The notes: generated from the sequence alone by a model not told the origin. A stretch of 64,000 bases of DNA from Symbiodinium microadriaticum (GCA_001939145.1 LSRX01000349.1:494183-558182); one strand, 5' to 3'. Shown: positions 32,749 to 42,885, counted from the stretch's first letter. Program-made: numbers and translations.

Positions 32749-33340
32749 AGAACCACAAGACAAGTTGTTGAGAGCACCTCGCTAGACCTTATTTTGCACG
32801 CAGACTGCTTGTTCATGGCAGGCTTTTTTGAAGAGTTTTAGAAGACGAGGGATGCCATTGTAAACCACCCATCTAGGAGGATGCTTGCGGTTCTCAGGCT
32901 GTGAAAACGGCAAAGCCGCGAGGCGTAGAAGTTTGCACCCCGACATCGAAATCTCATCGATGACTACCAAAGCTTTAGGATTTGGGGTTTGGGGGGCTTA
33001 GCAAGAGGGCTTGCAATTCGGGTAACTGCAGTTAGAATCCTTAATCTGGTAGTTATACTCATGTGTCTCCCTGATCCTGCGAGTACGGCGTTGCCAGTCA
33101 TCGATGCGATTTGATGTTCAGGGCTTGTGGCTTTACAGGGGAAGCCATAGAAGGTATACTTCTTGGTGACTATAAAGGTTATTGGCCTATCGGCGAGCCC
33201 TAAAACCGTGCAAAAAACATACTGGACTGTAACTCAACAACTACATGGACCCTGCAAGAATTAAACCTCCCATTTCGCAATACTAAAATTAACAAATACC
33301 TCCATTGGTTGCTCTCAAAACCCTTAACCCGACCCACCCC

Positions 33341-33390
33341 CCAAAAAAAAAAAAAAAAGGTTTTTTTCAAAACAAAAAAAAAAAAAAAAG
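33341..33390 (+). repeat. Poly-A/T run
   Basis: A15-18 twice with a T7 between. The Lys-rich ORF is an artefact. Confidence 0.8.
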
Positions 33391-33842
33391 TCGATCAACT
33401 CAACAAGTAATGGAGGCCTGGTCCTCAGAGACCGTCCTTGCGATCAAGCAACGAGCCCACGCGCAGCTGGAAGTGTGCCGAATCTGCAGCTTAGGGCTTG
33501 GTGTTTAGGTTTCAGTAGGGTTTAGGACTAGGAAATTCGCGCACACGTCCTGATCAGAAAAGGGAATTCGTGCAAAGGAGCCGAGAAGGCTTTTCATAAG
33601 ACATGTTCGTTCAAATGCGTCTCGAAGTTCTCTTTACAAGATATGATACGATTCGTATAGACTGCTATACGCTTTTAGCGGCGTTTAGAGGATAGTTATC
33701 AGAGTGTTATAAGTCTTTTAGGATACTTAGAAGGGTTTGACAAAGATAGTGTAAGCGTTTTTCTATCGGTTGAGGTGGGGCTGCACAAGTTCTTGTAAAG
33801 AGGAGCCTCAGGAATGTACTTCGGTATGCTGGCATGTTACCG

Positions 33843-33946
33843 AGAGAGCCCAATACCCCTTAATTAAGGAATATAGCTTAATTTATAAGGGGCTTCATAT
33901 TACGACTTAAGCTGTATTCCTTAATAACGGGGGTATTGGGCTCTCT
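33843..33946. mobile_element. Fold-back element family A, copy 5
   Basis: AGAGAGCCCAATACCCCTTA and GGGGGTATTGGGCTCTCT frame the usual GGGGCTTCATATTACGACTT core. Outer bases TTACC and GGGTAA also pair, suggesting the terminal repeat starts near CCCAGAGAG. Confidence 0.8.
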
Positions 33947-34061
33947 GGGTAAAACATCTCAGAAACACACACAAAGCAACGATACTTCATCTTGGGGTTG
34001 GTCAAAGGCCCGGAGCGGGGTAGGGCCCCGAGGAAGGGAGGACTCCAGAAATCGATAACAG

Positions 34062-34106
34062 GGGGTTTAAGGTTTAGGGTTTAGGGGTTTAGGGTTTAGG
34101 GTTTCA
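34062..34106 (+). repeat. G-rich telomere-like tract
   Basis: TTTAGGG/TTTAGGGG units. Confidence 0.8.
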
Positions 34107-34325
34107 GAACGTGCCCATTCAGGGGGGGGGACGTTGATGTTATCGACTCAGATTCCCGCGAGCATTCTGAAACGGGGTTCTGAGCATCTAAACCCTACAC
34201 CCTAAACCCTGTTGCCCCGAAGCCCTAAACCCGAAGCCCTGTTGCCCCCCAAGGTGGTGCCGCTTTGCGGATGCCTGCAGTGAGGAAGGCCATTTCCTGG
34301 GCCCTCCTTCGGGCCCATATGGGGA

Positions 34326-34422
34326 GAGTTTCCGAAAGTAAGGGGTACCTTATGTTGGAGTTCTTATGATAAGGGACCTACTAGAAAGGGTACTACATTA
34401 GGGCCCCCTGTTTTCGGAAACC
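34326..34422. mobile_element. Fold-back element, singleton
   Basis: Outer arms AGTTTCCGAAA and TTTTCGGAAAC, with inner words AAGGGGTACC, AAGGGACCTACT and AAGGGTACTAC. Same length class as families A-E; only one copy here. Confidence 0.5.
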
Positions 34423-34649
34423 CCAATTTTGTTGTGTTCAGTTTTATTCCAATACTATACAAAGTTCAGGGGCTAAGGCATTACTTCTGTTTGGTGTCCA
34501 GGGTCTTTATGGTTTCTCCGCCGCTGGCCCACCGCCTTCTCGGACGTAGAAGGGCCTTGGATTCTGGAACAGTCGTCAGGTGCCAGCCTTGCTACCCTAG
34601 GCCCTAAAGACATGCAGTGCTCGTTGCCATTCGGAAGGTCGAAATCGAC

Positions 34650-34866
34650 CCCTAAACCCCAAGTCCTAAAACCTGCGTAAACCCTAAACCCTAAAACCGT
34701 AAACTCTAAACCCTAAACCCTAAACTCTGAACCCTAAACCCTAAAACCCTAAACTCTAAACCCTAAACTCTGAACTTAACCCTGCAATGCGGGCTCGTCC
34801 TTGCTAAGTGGGAGGGAAAAAAACACTAAACTCTAAACCCTAAACCCTAAAACCCTAAAGCCCTAA
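34650..34866 (+). repeat. C-rich telomere-like tract
   Basis: CCCTAAA with CTCTAAA and CTCTGAA variants, interrupted by motif Q. Confidence 0.85.
34784..34822 (+). repeat. Dispersed motif Q, copy 3
   Basis: GCAATGCGGGCTCGTCCTTG, then CTAAGTGGGAGGGAAAAAA. Embedded within the telomere-like tract. Confidence 0.65.
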
Positions 34867-34969
34867 ACCGATTACCAGGCGCCGCTTCCTCTTTGCCTGC
34901 TCTGGCGCAGAGCCGGCTCTATGCAGCGGGGAGCGGTCACTGGGTCCGATCAGATTCTCCTATAAACGT

Positions 34970-35061
34970 AGGGTTTAGGGTTTAGGGGTTTAGGGGTTTA
35001 GGGGTTTAGGGTTTGGGGTTTAGGGATTTAGGGGTTTAGGGGTTTAGGGTTTAGGGTTTAC
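34970..35061 (+). repeat. G-rich telomere-like tract
   Basis: TTTAGGG/TTTAGGGG units, opposite in orientation to the tract at 34650-34866 and separated by about 100 bp of unique sequence. Confidence 0.85.
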
Positions 35062-35127
35062 TTCAGCAGGAACGATTGGAGCGTAATGGCCCTCAGTGCC
35101 TTTTTTGTAACCACGATCTGCACAACT

Positions 35128-35221
35128 CGTTCAGTCGCAGTAGTCGTCGTCGTAGTCGTAGTAGTCGTATAGTAACTTAGTCGTATAAGCAGTAGTAGCA
35201 GTAGCCGTAACCGTGGCCATC

Positions 35222-35258
<37 letters not shown>

Positions 35259-35355
35259 GAGGAGGAGGAGGAGGAGGAAGAGGAGTGGGCGTGGGAGCAG
35301 GAGCAGGAACAGGAGTAGGAGTAGGAGTAGTAGCAGCAGGAGGAAGAAGAGGAAG
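35128..35355 (+). repeat. AGT/AGG/CGT trinucleotide field
   Basis: Degenerate GTAGTC and GTAGTA repeats, (GTA)n, (GGA)n, then AGGAGC-type. Reverse-strand Leu-rich frames are artefacts. Confidence 0.85.
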
Positions 35356-35609
35356 AGACACGGTAGTTGGTTCTGCCTTGTTCCCCTAAAGCCAGACATT
35401 TTCAGAAGTTCTTCCGACCCTAATTACTCCAAGTCTACAATGCCCAACCACCGAACTCTTCCAAGACTGATACCATCTCGAGTTGTAGTGCCTGAAACGA
35501 GCAGCAGGGAGTGTTGAGGTGAGACAGCGGAAGAGAGAGAAGCGGACATGAGAGAAATGGAGAGAAAGGCACACGAGTGTTTCCGCTCTCACACAGAGAC
35601 AAAAGGTGA

Positions 35610-35897
35610 TAGCGAGAGACAAGGAGAGACACAAACAGAGCGAGAGAGAGCGAGAGAGCGAGAGACACACACACACACACACACAGAGACACACACACAC
35701 ACACAGAGTCACGCACACACAAGCCAACAACAAGCATGTGAATATACTGACGTACGTCCATATCCGTGTGAGTGTACATGTACACACATCGGTATGTACA
35801 TACAGACAGACAGCCAGAAAGACAGAGAGAGCCACACACACACACACACACACACACCCACATACGTAGACGCTGATACGTCAGTGTGTTTGCTTGT

Positions 35898-35934
<37 letters not shown>

Positions 35935-35938
35935 TGTA
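35610..35938 (+). repeat. (GAGA)n, (CA)n, and (GT)n microsatellites
   Basis: GA/GACA near 35610-35660, CA arrays at 35664-35705 and 35833-35858, and GT near 35900-35935. CA then GT makes the region self-complementary. Confidence 0.9.
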
Positions 35939-36047
35939 AAGTAGTGTAAAGCCAGGTGACGGCACGGTCCTGCCGCACCCAGTCGATGAGCGCTCGAGTC
36001 TGGCCAGGTGTGGGCTTCAGGCAGGTCCTGGAGGGTTCAGGGGTTTT

Positions 36048-36136
36048 GGGGCTCCTAAGTAGTTCCTTTTTGTGGCTTATATTTAGAATCCTACAAGGTA
36101 ATTCCCAAAAAGGAGCTACTTAGGAGCCTATGGGTA
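36048..36136. mobile_element. Fold-back element family C, copy 4
   Basis: GGGGCTCCTAAGTAGTTCCT and AGGAGCTACTTAGGAGCCTA. The middle is ATATTTAGAATCCTACAAGG, the uninterrupted version of copy 2. Confidence 0.75.
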
Positions 36137-36337
36137 CTAAGAGCTTTGGAGGCATCTGGGATTCAGGGTTTAGGGTTTCACTCTTTCAATCATTCCTTGT
36201 GGAGAGCATAGTCTGCATTCGACAGGCTTTAGAACCGAAAGCTCTAGACTCCAAGCCGTAACCTTAAAAACTGTATATACACAACTCGAAGGCATACTTG
36301 TAGTGAAGGAGAACACTCACTAAATAGGCCCCTACAC

Positions 36338-36530
36338 CATCCTAAACCCTAAACCCCCAAACCCTAAACTCTAAACCCAGAGCCTTGCCTGCTGCGTGCG
36401 AGTGTGAGTGTCGAAACTCTAAACCCTAAACCCCCTAAGCCCTGAAACCCCCAAACCCTAAACCCCCAAACCCTAAACCCCCTAAGCCCTGAAACTCCAA
36501 CCCTAAAACCCCCTAAGCCCTGAAACTCCT
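36338..36530 (+). repeat. C-rich telomere-like tract
   Basis: CCCTAAACCCC(C)AAA variants, interrupted by motif P. Confidence 0.8.
36380..36425 (+). repeat. Dispersed motif P, copy 7
   Basis: GAGCCTTGCCTGCTGCGTGC, then GAGTGTGAGTGTCGAAACTC, then CTAAACC. Flanked on both sides by CCCTAAA units. Confidence 0.7.
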
Positions 36531-36602
36531 AGACACCGCGCAGCAGGATGGAGCGAAGCTGTTCCTGCGCGCAGCCTGAGCTCGAAAAGGCACCCATGGA
36601 GT

Positions 36603-36700
36603 TTGGGGTTTAGGGTTTAAGGCTTAGGGTTTATAGGGTTTAAGGTTGGGGTTTAGGGTTTAAGGTTGGGGTTTTGGGTTTCGGGTTTAGGGCGTTTAGG
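36603..36700 (+). repeat. G-rich telomere-like tract
   Basis: TTTAGGG and TTTAAGG units. Confidence 0.8.
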
Positions 36701-36874
36701 GGGTTTGATAACCTGGCAACAGCACCTCAGGAGGCCTGGCTGCACAAAGGGTTTGGGGTGATTTTGTGCCCGGATCCACAAGGCAGTAATGTAAACATTT
36801 GCGAGCCGTCCCTGTGTAACTATCCTGCCCAAGAATCCGAGATCTGACTCTGCGCATTAAACTCGGTACAGTCC

Positions 36875-36988
36875 TACTTGGAGGTTCATGGGTAGTTATA
36901 AGTAGGGTTATAAGTCCTCTACCATGGGCTATAGCTATACTTACCCTACTTATATCCCCACTTATCACTACCCATGAACCTCCAAGTA
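36875..36988. mobile_element. Fold-back element family D, copy 2
   Basis: TACTTGGAGGTTCATGGGTA, then GTTATAAGTA, and the complementary right arm ending CCATGAACCTCCAAGTA. It lies 26 bp upstream of the DinoSL relic, with CCCTAAA units between. Confidence 0.8.
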
Positions 36989-37014
36989 GACCCTAAACCC
37001 TAAACCCTAAACCT

Positions 37015-37036
37015 TCCGTAGCCATTTTGGCTCAAG
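37015..37036 (+). other. Relict dinoflagellate spliced leader (DinoSL)
   Basis: All 22 positions match the DinoSL (DCCGUAGCC...UUUUGGCUCAAG with D = T). DinoSL is normally added to mRNA by trans-splicing and is not encoded next to genes. It is followed by exonic sequence (ACCATCAAG), not the GT donor of an SL RNA gene. A genomic copy here therefore marks a reverse-transcribed mRNA reinserted into the genome. It is preceded by CCCTAAACCCTAAACCT. Confidence 0.93.
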
Positions 37037-37078
37037 ACCATCAAGTTGGATTTGTAGACCTTGATCACGGCTGCCGAG

Positions 37079-37537
37079 ATGGAAGCCCCGACCTTGAAGC
37101 CCTCCGAGATCGCCAAGGCGGTGGACATGAAGAGCCTCCTGAGGATGATCGGCGAGTCCAATCCGGTGGAGAACTTGTCGTCCAATGTGGTCAAGGCGAT
37201 AAAGAAGAAGCTGGTTGAGTTGTACGGCGTAACCTGCACCTTCGAGGATAACGCCAGGCTGCAGGTCATCGAGGACTTGCGGGTGTTGGCTAGGGAGTAC
37301 AAGCTCATGCCCGACGTCGGCAGCGAGGAGGGGGCCGACACCAACGAGCCTGAGGACAAGAAGGGTACAAAGAAGAAGAAGAAGAAGAAGGCCAAGAAGT
37401 CGGATGAGAAGCTGGGCAAGGCTTCCGCCCCCGAGGAAGGGAACATCAAGGAGGCCAACATGGAGGACACACCGGTACGCAGGAAGAAGAGGAAGGCTCC
37501 GCCATCTCCAGGATGTCCGCCGCCAACCCCTCGTTGA
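37079..37537 (+). CDS. Retrocopied gene, first ORF: Lys-rich basic protein (152 aa)
   Basis: ATG 37079 is the first ATG in this frame after an in-frame TAG at 37055, leaving a 42-nt leader after the DinoSL relic. Residues 1-80 form a probable helical domain (SLLRMIGESNPVENLSSNVV, then KAIKKKLVELYGV) with a weak resemblance to DEK C-terminal-type domains; this is a guess. Residues 81-96 are acidic. Residues 97-107 are nearly pure lysine. Residues 133-139 (VRRKKRK) look like a nuclear localisation signal. Codons are GC3-rich, unlike the flanks. The frame stops at TGA 37535, inside the start of the next ORF. In a trans-spliced, single-gene mRNA the natural reading is one protein of about 415 residues broken by a -1 frameshift here. 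It may be a processed pseudogene, carry a sequencing indel, or be a genuine separate ORF. Confidence 0.6.
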   Translation: MEAPTLKPSEIAKAVDMKSLLRMIGESNPVENLSSNVVKAIKKKLVELYGVTCTFEDNARLQVIEDLRVLAREYKLMPDVGSEEGADTNEPEDKKGTKKKKKKKAKKSDEKLGKASAPEEGNIKEANMEDTPVRRKKRKAPPSPGCPPPTPR

Positions 37538-38322
37538 CGAGCAACCACATCGCTACCTCCTTCCCCGAGGTGTGCTTGGTGGAAGGCTTGCGGCTCGAAA
37601 TAAGCAGGTGCGCCCTCAACAGCAAGAAGAAGTTCGTCTACGTCCCCATCAACAAGATCCTCATGTTCTTCGTATTGAACAGGATCTCGGTGCAGCTCCG
37701 GTTGCCTCCCCCGATGAAGATCATGGCCCTCGCAGCTAACATCATCCACCATTCCAAGGTGGTGGTGCGCAAGAAGCGTGGGTTGAGCTCGAACAGAAAC
37801 CCCGTGGTTTACTCCAACCCGGGGTTCATATGGACGTCCTTCTGCGACGCGTACTCTCTCCCCTTCCTGAATGAGAAGCAGAAGAACAAGAACAACATGT
37901 CGGTCGGGGGCTGCCACTTCTACTACCGGGATGCGGAGGACTTCATGTACGTCATCGTCAGGATCATTGAGTCCATCGAGTTCGAGAAGAAGAAGGTCGT
38001 GAGGGTGACCAACAACAAGAAGAAGATGATCGGCTACTTCGAGACCCAGATCTCTCAGACCGACAGCAACCTCATGGAGAGGACCATCAAGGTCGTGGAG
38101 TTGTGTTTGGAGAACAACATCTTGGAGGCTTTGGAGATCGCCCAGGACACCCTGGCCAACATCGTCATCGAGTGCTGCGAGAGCTTCGAAGTGGAGAGTC
38201 ACGAGGTCAGCTCCATCAACGGAATTTTGGATATAGCGAAGTTGGACAAGATCACCAAGATGTACTCGGCAACCTACCCAGCTAACTTGTCTGAGGCCGT
38301 TAGGGCTGCCGAGGAGATGTAG
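37513..38322 (+). CDS. Retrocopied gene, second ORF: unassigned protein (269 aa)
   Basis: Open in the -1 frame relative to the first ORF, overlapping it by 25 bases (ATG 37513); the frame is open upstream to 37408. It is the longest clean, non-repetitive plus-strand frame besides the ankyrin gene, with strong GC3 bias. Visible features are an LRLEISRCALNSKKKFVYVP segment, a basic VVVRKKRG (84-90), YYRDAEDFMYVIVRIIESIE (138-157), basic KKKVVRV and NNKKK patches (160-171), and a helical C-terminus (TIKVVELCLENNILEALEIA, then SEAVRAAEEM). No signal peptide or membrane segment is evident. I do not recognise the family. Absence of introns fits a retrocopy. The 3' end and any poly-A tract are not visible. 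Confidence 0.65.
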   Translation: MSAANPSLTSNHIATSFPEVCLVEGLRLEISRCALNSKKKFVYVPINKILMFFVLNRISVQLRLPPPMKIMALAANIIHHSKVVVRKKRGLSSNRNPVVYSNPGFIWTSFCDAYSLPFLNEKQKNKNNMSVGGCHFYYRDAEDFMYVIVRIIESIEFEKKKVVRVTNNKKKMIGYFETQISQTDSNLMERTIKVVELCLENNILEALEIAQDTLANIVIECCESFEVESHEVSSINGILDIAKLDKITKMYSATYPANLSEAVRAAEEM

Positions 38323-38720
38323 ACGTCTGAGCTAACACTGCATACACCATGCATGAGATGTGGGTGAGGAGAGAATTACGGGCTACGCCCCTATGCACCG
38401 GGCTGATTGGCTTTGCACCTGGGGTCGCCTGCTCTGCTTTCTCTGTGACTGCGGGGGGGATCGCACAAATAAGCCCTAACCCCTCGCTGTACGCTGCAGC
38501 TATGGTTTCAGCTGTCACATCGTCAACTGCTTGATGGCTGCAGTATACAGGCTCGCCAACTGCATGATGGCTGCAATATACAGGCTGAACGTGGCCCTTT
38601 TTTGGGCGTAAATTCTCACCCTGGTGATTGTTGCCCGCATCGACTGGATGTGTTCGAATATTGTTGGTGGGTGTATATGAGCTCATGTGTACAATAGAGA
38701 TAGACACATGGATAGATATA
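38323..38720 (+). other. Region downstream of the retrogene
   Basis: Non-repetitive for about 370 bp, possibly retrocopied 3' UTR. It contains a 33-bp tandem duplication (38524-38589). No A-rich tail is seen before GATA-type microsatellite at 38697-38735. Confidence 0.4.
38524..38589 (+). repeat. 33-bp tandem duplication
   Basis: CAACTGCTTGATGGCTGCAG, then TATACAGGCTCGC, and again with two or three substitutions from 38557. Confidence 0.8.
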
Positions 38721-39204
38721 CATATAGATAGATAGACCCTAATTGAGTCAAATCTACCACTGAACTTTCAAGTAAGAGTTGGTACCTGGGGCCGTGAAGC
38801 GTGCGGGCTCTTTTCTGGTCTAGGGTTTAGGTTTAGGGATCTCTGGATTGCTGTCAGGTGGCCACAACCCGCAATCGGCTGTGGTCGAAAAAGCGTGCGA
38901 TGATGTCCGTGCTTTCGCCTAAGGCAGCTTTAAAGGATTGGTGCATCGGCATCCTAAGCCCCATTTCTGCACCCTCGTCGAGGCCTCAGTCGCAGTTCGG
39001 TTCGGAATGACTGAATGGCATCTACCGTGAAAAAGCTTTCAACAGCAACAAGGAGCAGCTCATGGGGTCTAGGGTTTTGGGGTTTAGGGCAGCATCCTCC
39101 CTGAGAGTTCTCAGAAGATAGGTTTGGGGCTCAGGGCTTAGGGTTTCGGGTTTAGGGTTATAGGTTTAGGGTTCAGGGCCGGCGCTAACTAGGGTTCGGA
39201 GCCC

Positions 39205-39340
39205 ATGGCCCGTCTCCTTGTTTCCGCCGCGCTGCTGCGCTCTACACTCGCCGACGGGCCGGTAGTGACCACGACGACAACGGCGGTGGAGCTCTCAGGG
39301 GGAGCAGTGCATCAGTCAAGTCAGAGCGAAGAATATTCCT
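39205..39340 (+). CDS. Possible first exon with signal-peptide-like start
   Basis: From ATG 39205 the frame reads MARLLVSAALLRSTLADGPV, then VTTTTTAVELSGGAVHQSSQ. The N-terminus resembles a short signal peptide. The frame then runs into CTAT microsatellite, so a splice donor before about 39370 (for example GTAGTCCC near 39359) would be needed. Upstream are TTTAGGG units. Low certainty. Confidence 0.25.
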
Positions 39341-39412
39341 TTGTAGTTCCTACCCTTGTAGTCCCTATGCAAGTATACTACCTACTGATCCATCTATTTA
39401 GCAGCCGTTTGT

Positions 39413-39935
39413 GTGTTTGTTTGTCTATCTACCTATCTATCTATCTATTTATCCGTCTGTCTATCTGTCTGTCCATCTATCTATCTACCCATCTGTCTAT
39501 CTATCTGTCTGTCTATCTATCTATCTATCTATCTGAACCCATCTATCTATCTATTTATTTACCTATCTATTCACCTTTCAATCAACCGATCAATCTATCT
39601 ATCTATCTAGCTATCTAGCTAGCTATCTATCTATCTGTCTGAATCTATTTTTCTATCTATCTGAATCAATCAACCTATCTATCTATCTATCTATCTATCT
39701 GAATCTATCTATCTATCTGAATCAATCAATCTATCTATCTGAATCTGTCTGAGTCTATCTGCATCTATCTGTATCTATGTATCTATCTATCGAATTTATC
39801 TGTCTCTCGAACTATCTATACTTGCACTTATCTACACGCGTATATGTGCGTGTGTAGCTATATCTATATCTCTATCTATATCGTCTATATCTATATCTAT
39901 CCCTATATGTGTGTGTGTCTGTGTAGACACAAACT
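39413..39935 (+). repeat. CTAT/CTGT/TATC microsatellite field
   Basis: Degenerate CTAT arrays with GAATCTAT and GAATCAATCAA interruptions, then TATATC and GTGT runs. ORFs are artefacts. Confidence 0.9.
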
Positions 39936-40602
39936 TTTGTACATACAGAGCTGTAGAGAAAAGCTATCTAGGAGCTGCAATCAGTGCCACAGAAAGCTCT
40001 TAGTATTTGACAACAGCCCCAACGGTGCCAGAACAAGGCAGCAGAAAGTGTTCTGCCTGAACCTACCTTTTCAGGTTTGGGTTTCGGAACCCTGAAGCAA
40101 TGTAGGTATTGCGTTTCAGGGTCGAGGTGTCGGCCTCGAAGACAGAGGATGCCCTGATTGACTTTCTTTTGGAGCATGAGCTGGAGGTTCAGGGTTTAAT
40201 CGCTGAGGCCGTTTAAGTATCTCGATTTTTGGGAGTGTTCCAAGGCTCAAGAAACTTTAATCTGCTGATGTATATGCTGTTACCTGGGATAGTGCAGAAG
40301 ACCTTCAAAAACCAGCAGCTTGGGAGATCCACCGACACTGACGTCCTGCCTTGCGCTTCATGCACAGAGCCGCCTGAGGTTCCAGACGACGAGCCACCTG
40401 GATTCTAAGTGTAGGGTTTAGGGTAGCCCTTGGCTTTGGAGGATCTCATTTCCGAGCCTTTTTTCAGAGGCGTATGGGCCAAAGATTTGCACAACAAAAA
40501 TTAACGGGAACTGTGGTTCGTGTCAGGGCCGGGGTGCAACTTGGGCAACCGCAACTTGGGCAGTTTGCCTGCGGTTCTTCCGCAGCTTGACGGAGCATCT
40601 TT

Positions 40603-40690
40603 CAGGGTTTAGGGCTTTGGGGTTTAGGGTTGTAGGGCTTTAGGGTTTTAGGGTTTAGGGTTTAGGGCTTAGGGTCATGTGACCGTTTAG
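40603..40690 (+). repeat. G-rich telomere-like tract
   Basis: TTTAGGG, TTTTAGGG and GCTTAGGG units. Confidence 0.8.
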
Positions 40691-40744
40691 GGTGTTGACC
40701 GTTGTGCCCTGGAGTTGCCGCAGGCAGCTTTTGTTCATTCGACT

Positions 40745-40860
40745 CCACCATTTTAGATATCAACTAAGCAATAATTAATAAATTCCTAGTATTTATATTA
40801 TTATTACTACTACTAGAATTACTAATACTATTCAACTACTATCTCAACCCTATTAGCCGA
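40745..40860. other. AT-rich patch
   Basis: About 115 bp of AATTAATA, TATTATTATTAC and ACTACTAC words. No ORF. Confidence 0.6.
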
Positions 40861-41178
40861 CAGCAGTGAACCCTACAATCAGGACGGCTTGGTGTTTGGA
40901 GTTTAGTGAGGGCGCAGGTGATTTTGCAGGTTGGGCAGTTCCTGTAGCAACTCAGTCAACAGAGCTTGCCGCATCCTTTTCAGAGACTGTGCATGTTTCG
41001 TTCGTTTCTTGGGTTTAGGCGTCCCTGTGTTTCAGACACTCGCGTAGCATGAGCAAAGCCTCGGAATCCTTGTAGTTCACCGCGAGCATATGAGAGCGTA
41101 AGCCAGGATGCCCCAAAGGTAGTAGACCCCAAACCCTACACCCCAAACTTTCTGGAAGCTTGCCTCCAACCGCGAATC

Positions 41179-41225
41179 GAACAGCCTCGCCCGGAGAGTC
41201 CGAGTCGGGAGTACGAGTCCAAACT
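41179..41225 (+). repeat. Dispersed motif P, copy 8 (diverged)
   Basis: GAACAGCCTCGCCCGGAGAG, then TCCGAGTCGGGAGTACGAGT, then CCAAAC. Confidence 0.45.
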
Positions 41226-41817
41226 TTGAGAAAGGCTTGTGCTGAACCCTAAACCCTAAACCCTAAACCAGATGCAAAAAGAAAGGTTTGTGCTGCTTCC
41301 CGGCTACTGCGAGCCGAATGTGAAGAGTAACAGCCTTTGCTCGGCATCGAATCCCGGCAGCAGCTCAGGAACGACAATAAGGGTCAATTGGCATGATACT
41401 TCCGCCCCAAAAGTATCTCCACAGTTCAGCAGGTCCAATCTTGGAAGTCCCTCCTCCTTCGAGAGACGGCGTTGAAGTTTAGGTTTAGGGTTTCAGGCTC
41501 CTGTCGCGACTTTTGAAACTTGGCGTAGGGCTTGCAGGGTTCCTTGCAACTGGAGCTTGTGTGGCTTGCCTGCCCAGCTTTTTTTAACTTAGGCTACCTT
41601 TTGGCAGCCACTGACGAGATCCGTTGCATGCTTCTGCTCCTGCGCCACGCAAGCCCCTCCTTGAAACAGACGGCTTCACATAGACGTTAAAAACCAATGA
41701 CGGACCCCCAATCGAAGAGCCCGCAGCCTAGCTAGGCCCTGCTTTCGAGGAAGCATCAGACAGCTGAAGAAGCCGGTGTTGATTTGGGCTTTAAGGGTCT
41801 TTGCACCACGTCCAAGG

Positions 41818-41907
41818 AACAGCGATGGCCCCAGCCTGGCTGACACGTGCGAGGGCACCTACGCCGGGGAGGTGCTAGGGCGCCCAAATGGTTGCGATGT
41901 AACTAGG
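41818..41907 (+). CDS. Coding-like segment, possible exon
   Basis: The frame reads NSDGPSLADTCEGTYAGEVL, then GRPNGCD, GC3-rich and natural in composition, before decaying to GTAACTAGGG. No splice sites certain; no family. Confidence 0.25.
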
Positions 41908-42365
41908 GTAAATAGAGGTCGGCCGGAAGCCATTGAAGCATTAGTGATGGCATCCCCCTCTTACCAGGTGTTATAATATAAAAACTTACATAGGGAAATA
42001 TAGCCTAATACCAAACAGTCCTCATATAAACCTACATAGGTATACTTTAATACTGCGCTGGGCTGATTTTTCGACCGGCGCAATTCCGCAACTGCAACAC
42101 TATGTGTGCTAGAAAATTACAGCGTGTAGCTCGACAATTTCGGCTCGGCGACCCTATATTGAAGTAAGGATTGCGTCTCAGGAAATCGTCTTGAAGCTTA
42201 CAGTGGTCTCATCATGCAATGTCCCACTCAAGCATCTACTGCTTGTTTCGCAGGTTTGCGTTTAGGCTTTGGTTGCTATGCGGTTTTGAAATTCATGCTG
42301 AAAGGTAGTCGCTACCACACGTTCTTCTGGGTTTCTATCCGGGGCTTCTGTGGGGGGGGGGGGAC

Positions 42366-42436
42366 CTCTGAATCACAATACCAAGCCCCTTGTAGTTGAA
42401 GGTATATTGCTTGACGAAGGGGTATTGGACTCTCTG
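42366..42436. mobile_element. Fold-back element family A, copy 6 (left half lost)
   Basis: CACAATACCAAGCCCCTTGT, AGGTATATTGCTTGACGAAG and GGGTATTGGACTCTCTGGG. A poly-G run sits where the left arm should be. Confidence 0.6.
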
Positions 42437-42885
42437 GGACTCCAGTGCAGCTTCGGGCGGTTGAAGCGATGATTCGAGTTGAGGATCGGCGGAAACGGTT
42501 CCATCTCTTGTCTCTTGCAGCAAGATAGCAGCAGCCACCGGCTGTGGAGCACATCCCAAGCTGGACTACCGTTCAGATCCGGAGGTTCAGGAACGCTCTC
42601 TAGTGCAAGAAGGTTCCTTTTGCCGTGCCTGGGCAGGCTGTGCCCTCTGCACTCAAGCCAAACATCCTGAACTCACGCCCTAAACCCTAAACCCCTAAAC
42701 CCTAAACACAATCATGATCCCACAAACGCTGGAGCCCTCACAAGCAGAAACTGCTCACGTCGCAGGACGTTCCTATCGGTGGAGACTGGAGCCGCACCCC
42801 GGCGCCGGTTTCATTCCGACTCACTGGGACATCGGCTCTAGAGATCATGCTGCGGAATGTGTTGTGCTGATTTAGGCCTGGCCAT

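Noticed and set aside
35058-35978. Leu-rich and Thr/His-rich ORFs
   Set aside because: Trinucleotide and CA/GT microsatellite translations.
37000-38202. 400-codon open frame on the minus strand across the retrogene
   Set aside because: It is antisense to a region with an SL relic and correct start context on the plus strand. High GC3 codon use removes stop codons on the reverse strand, and the translation is Leu/Asp/Val-rich without domains.
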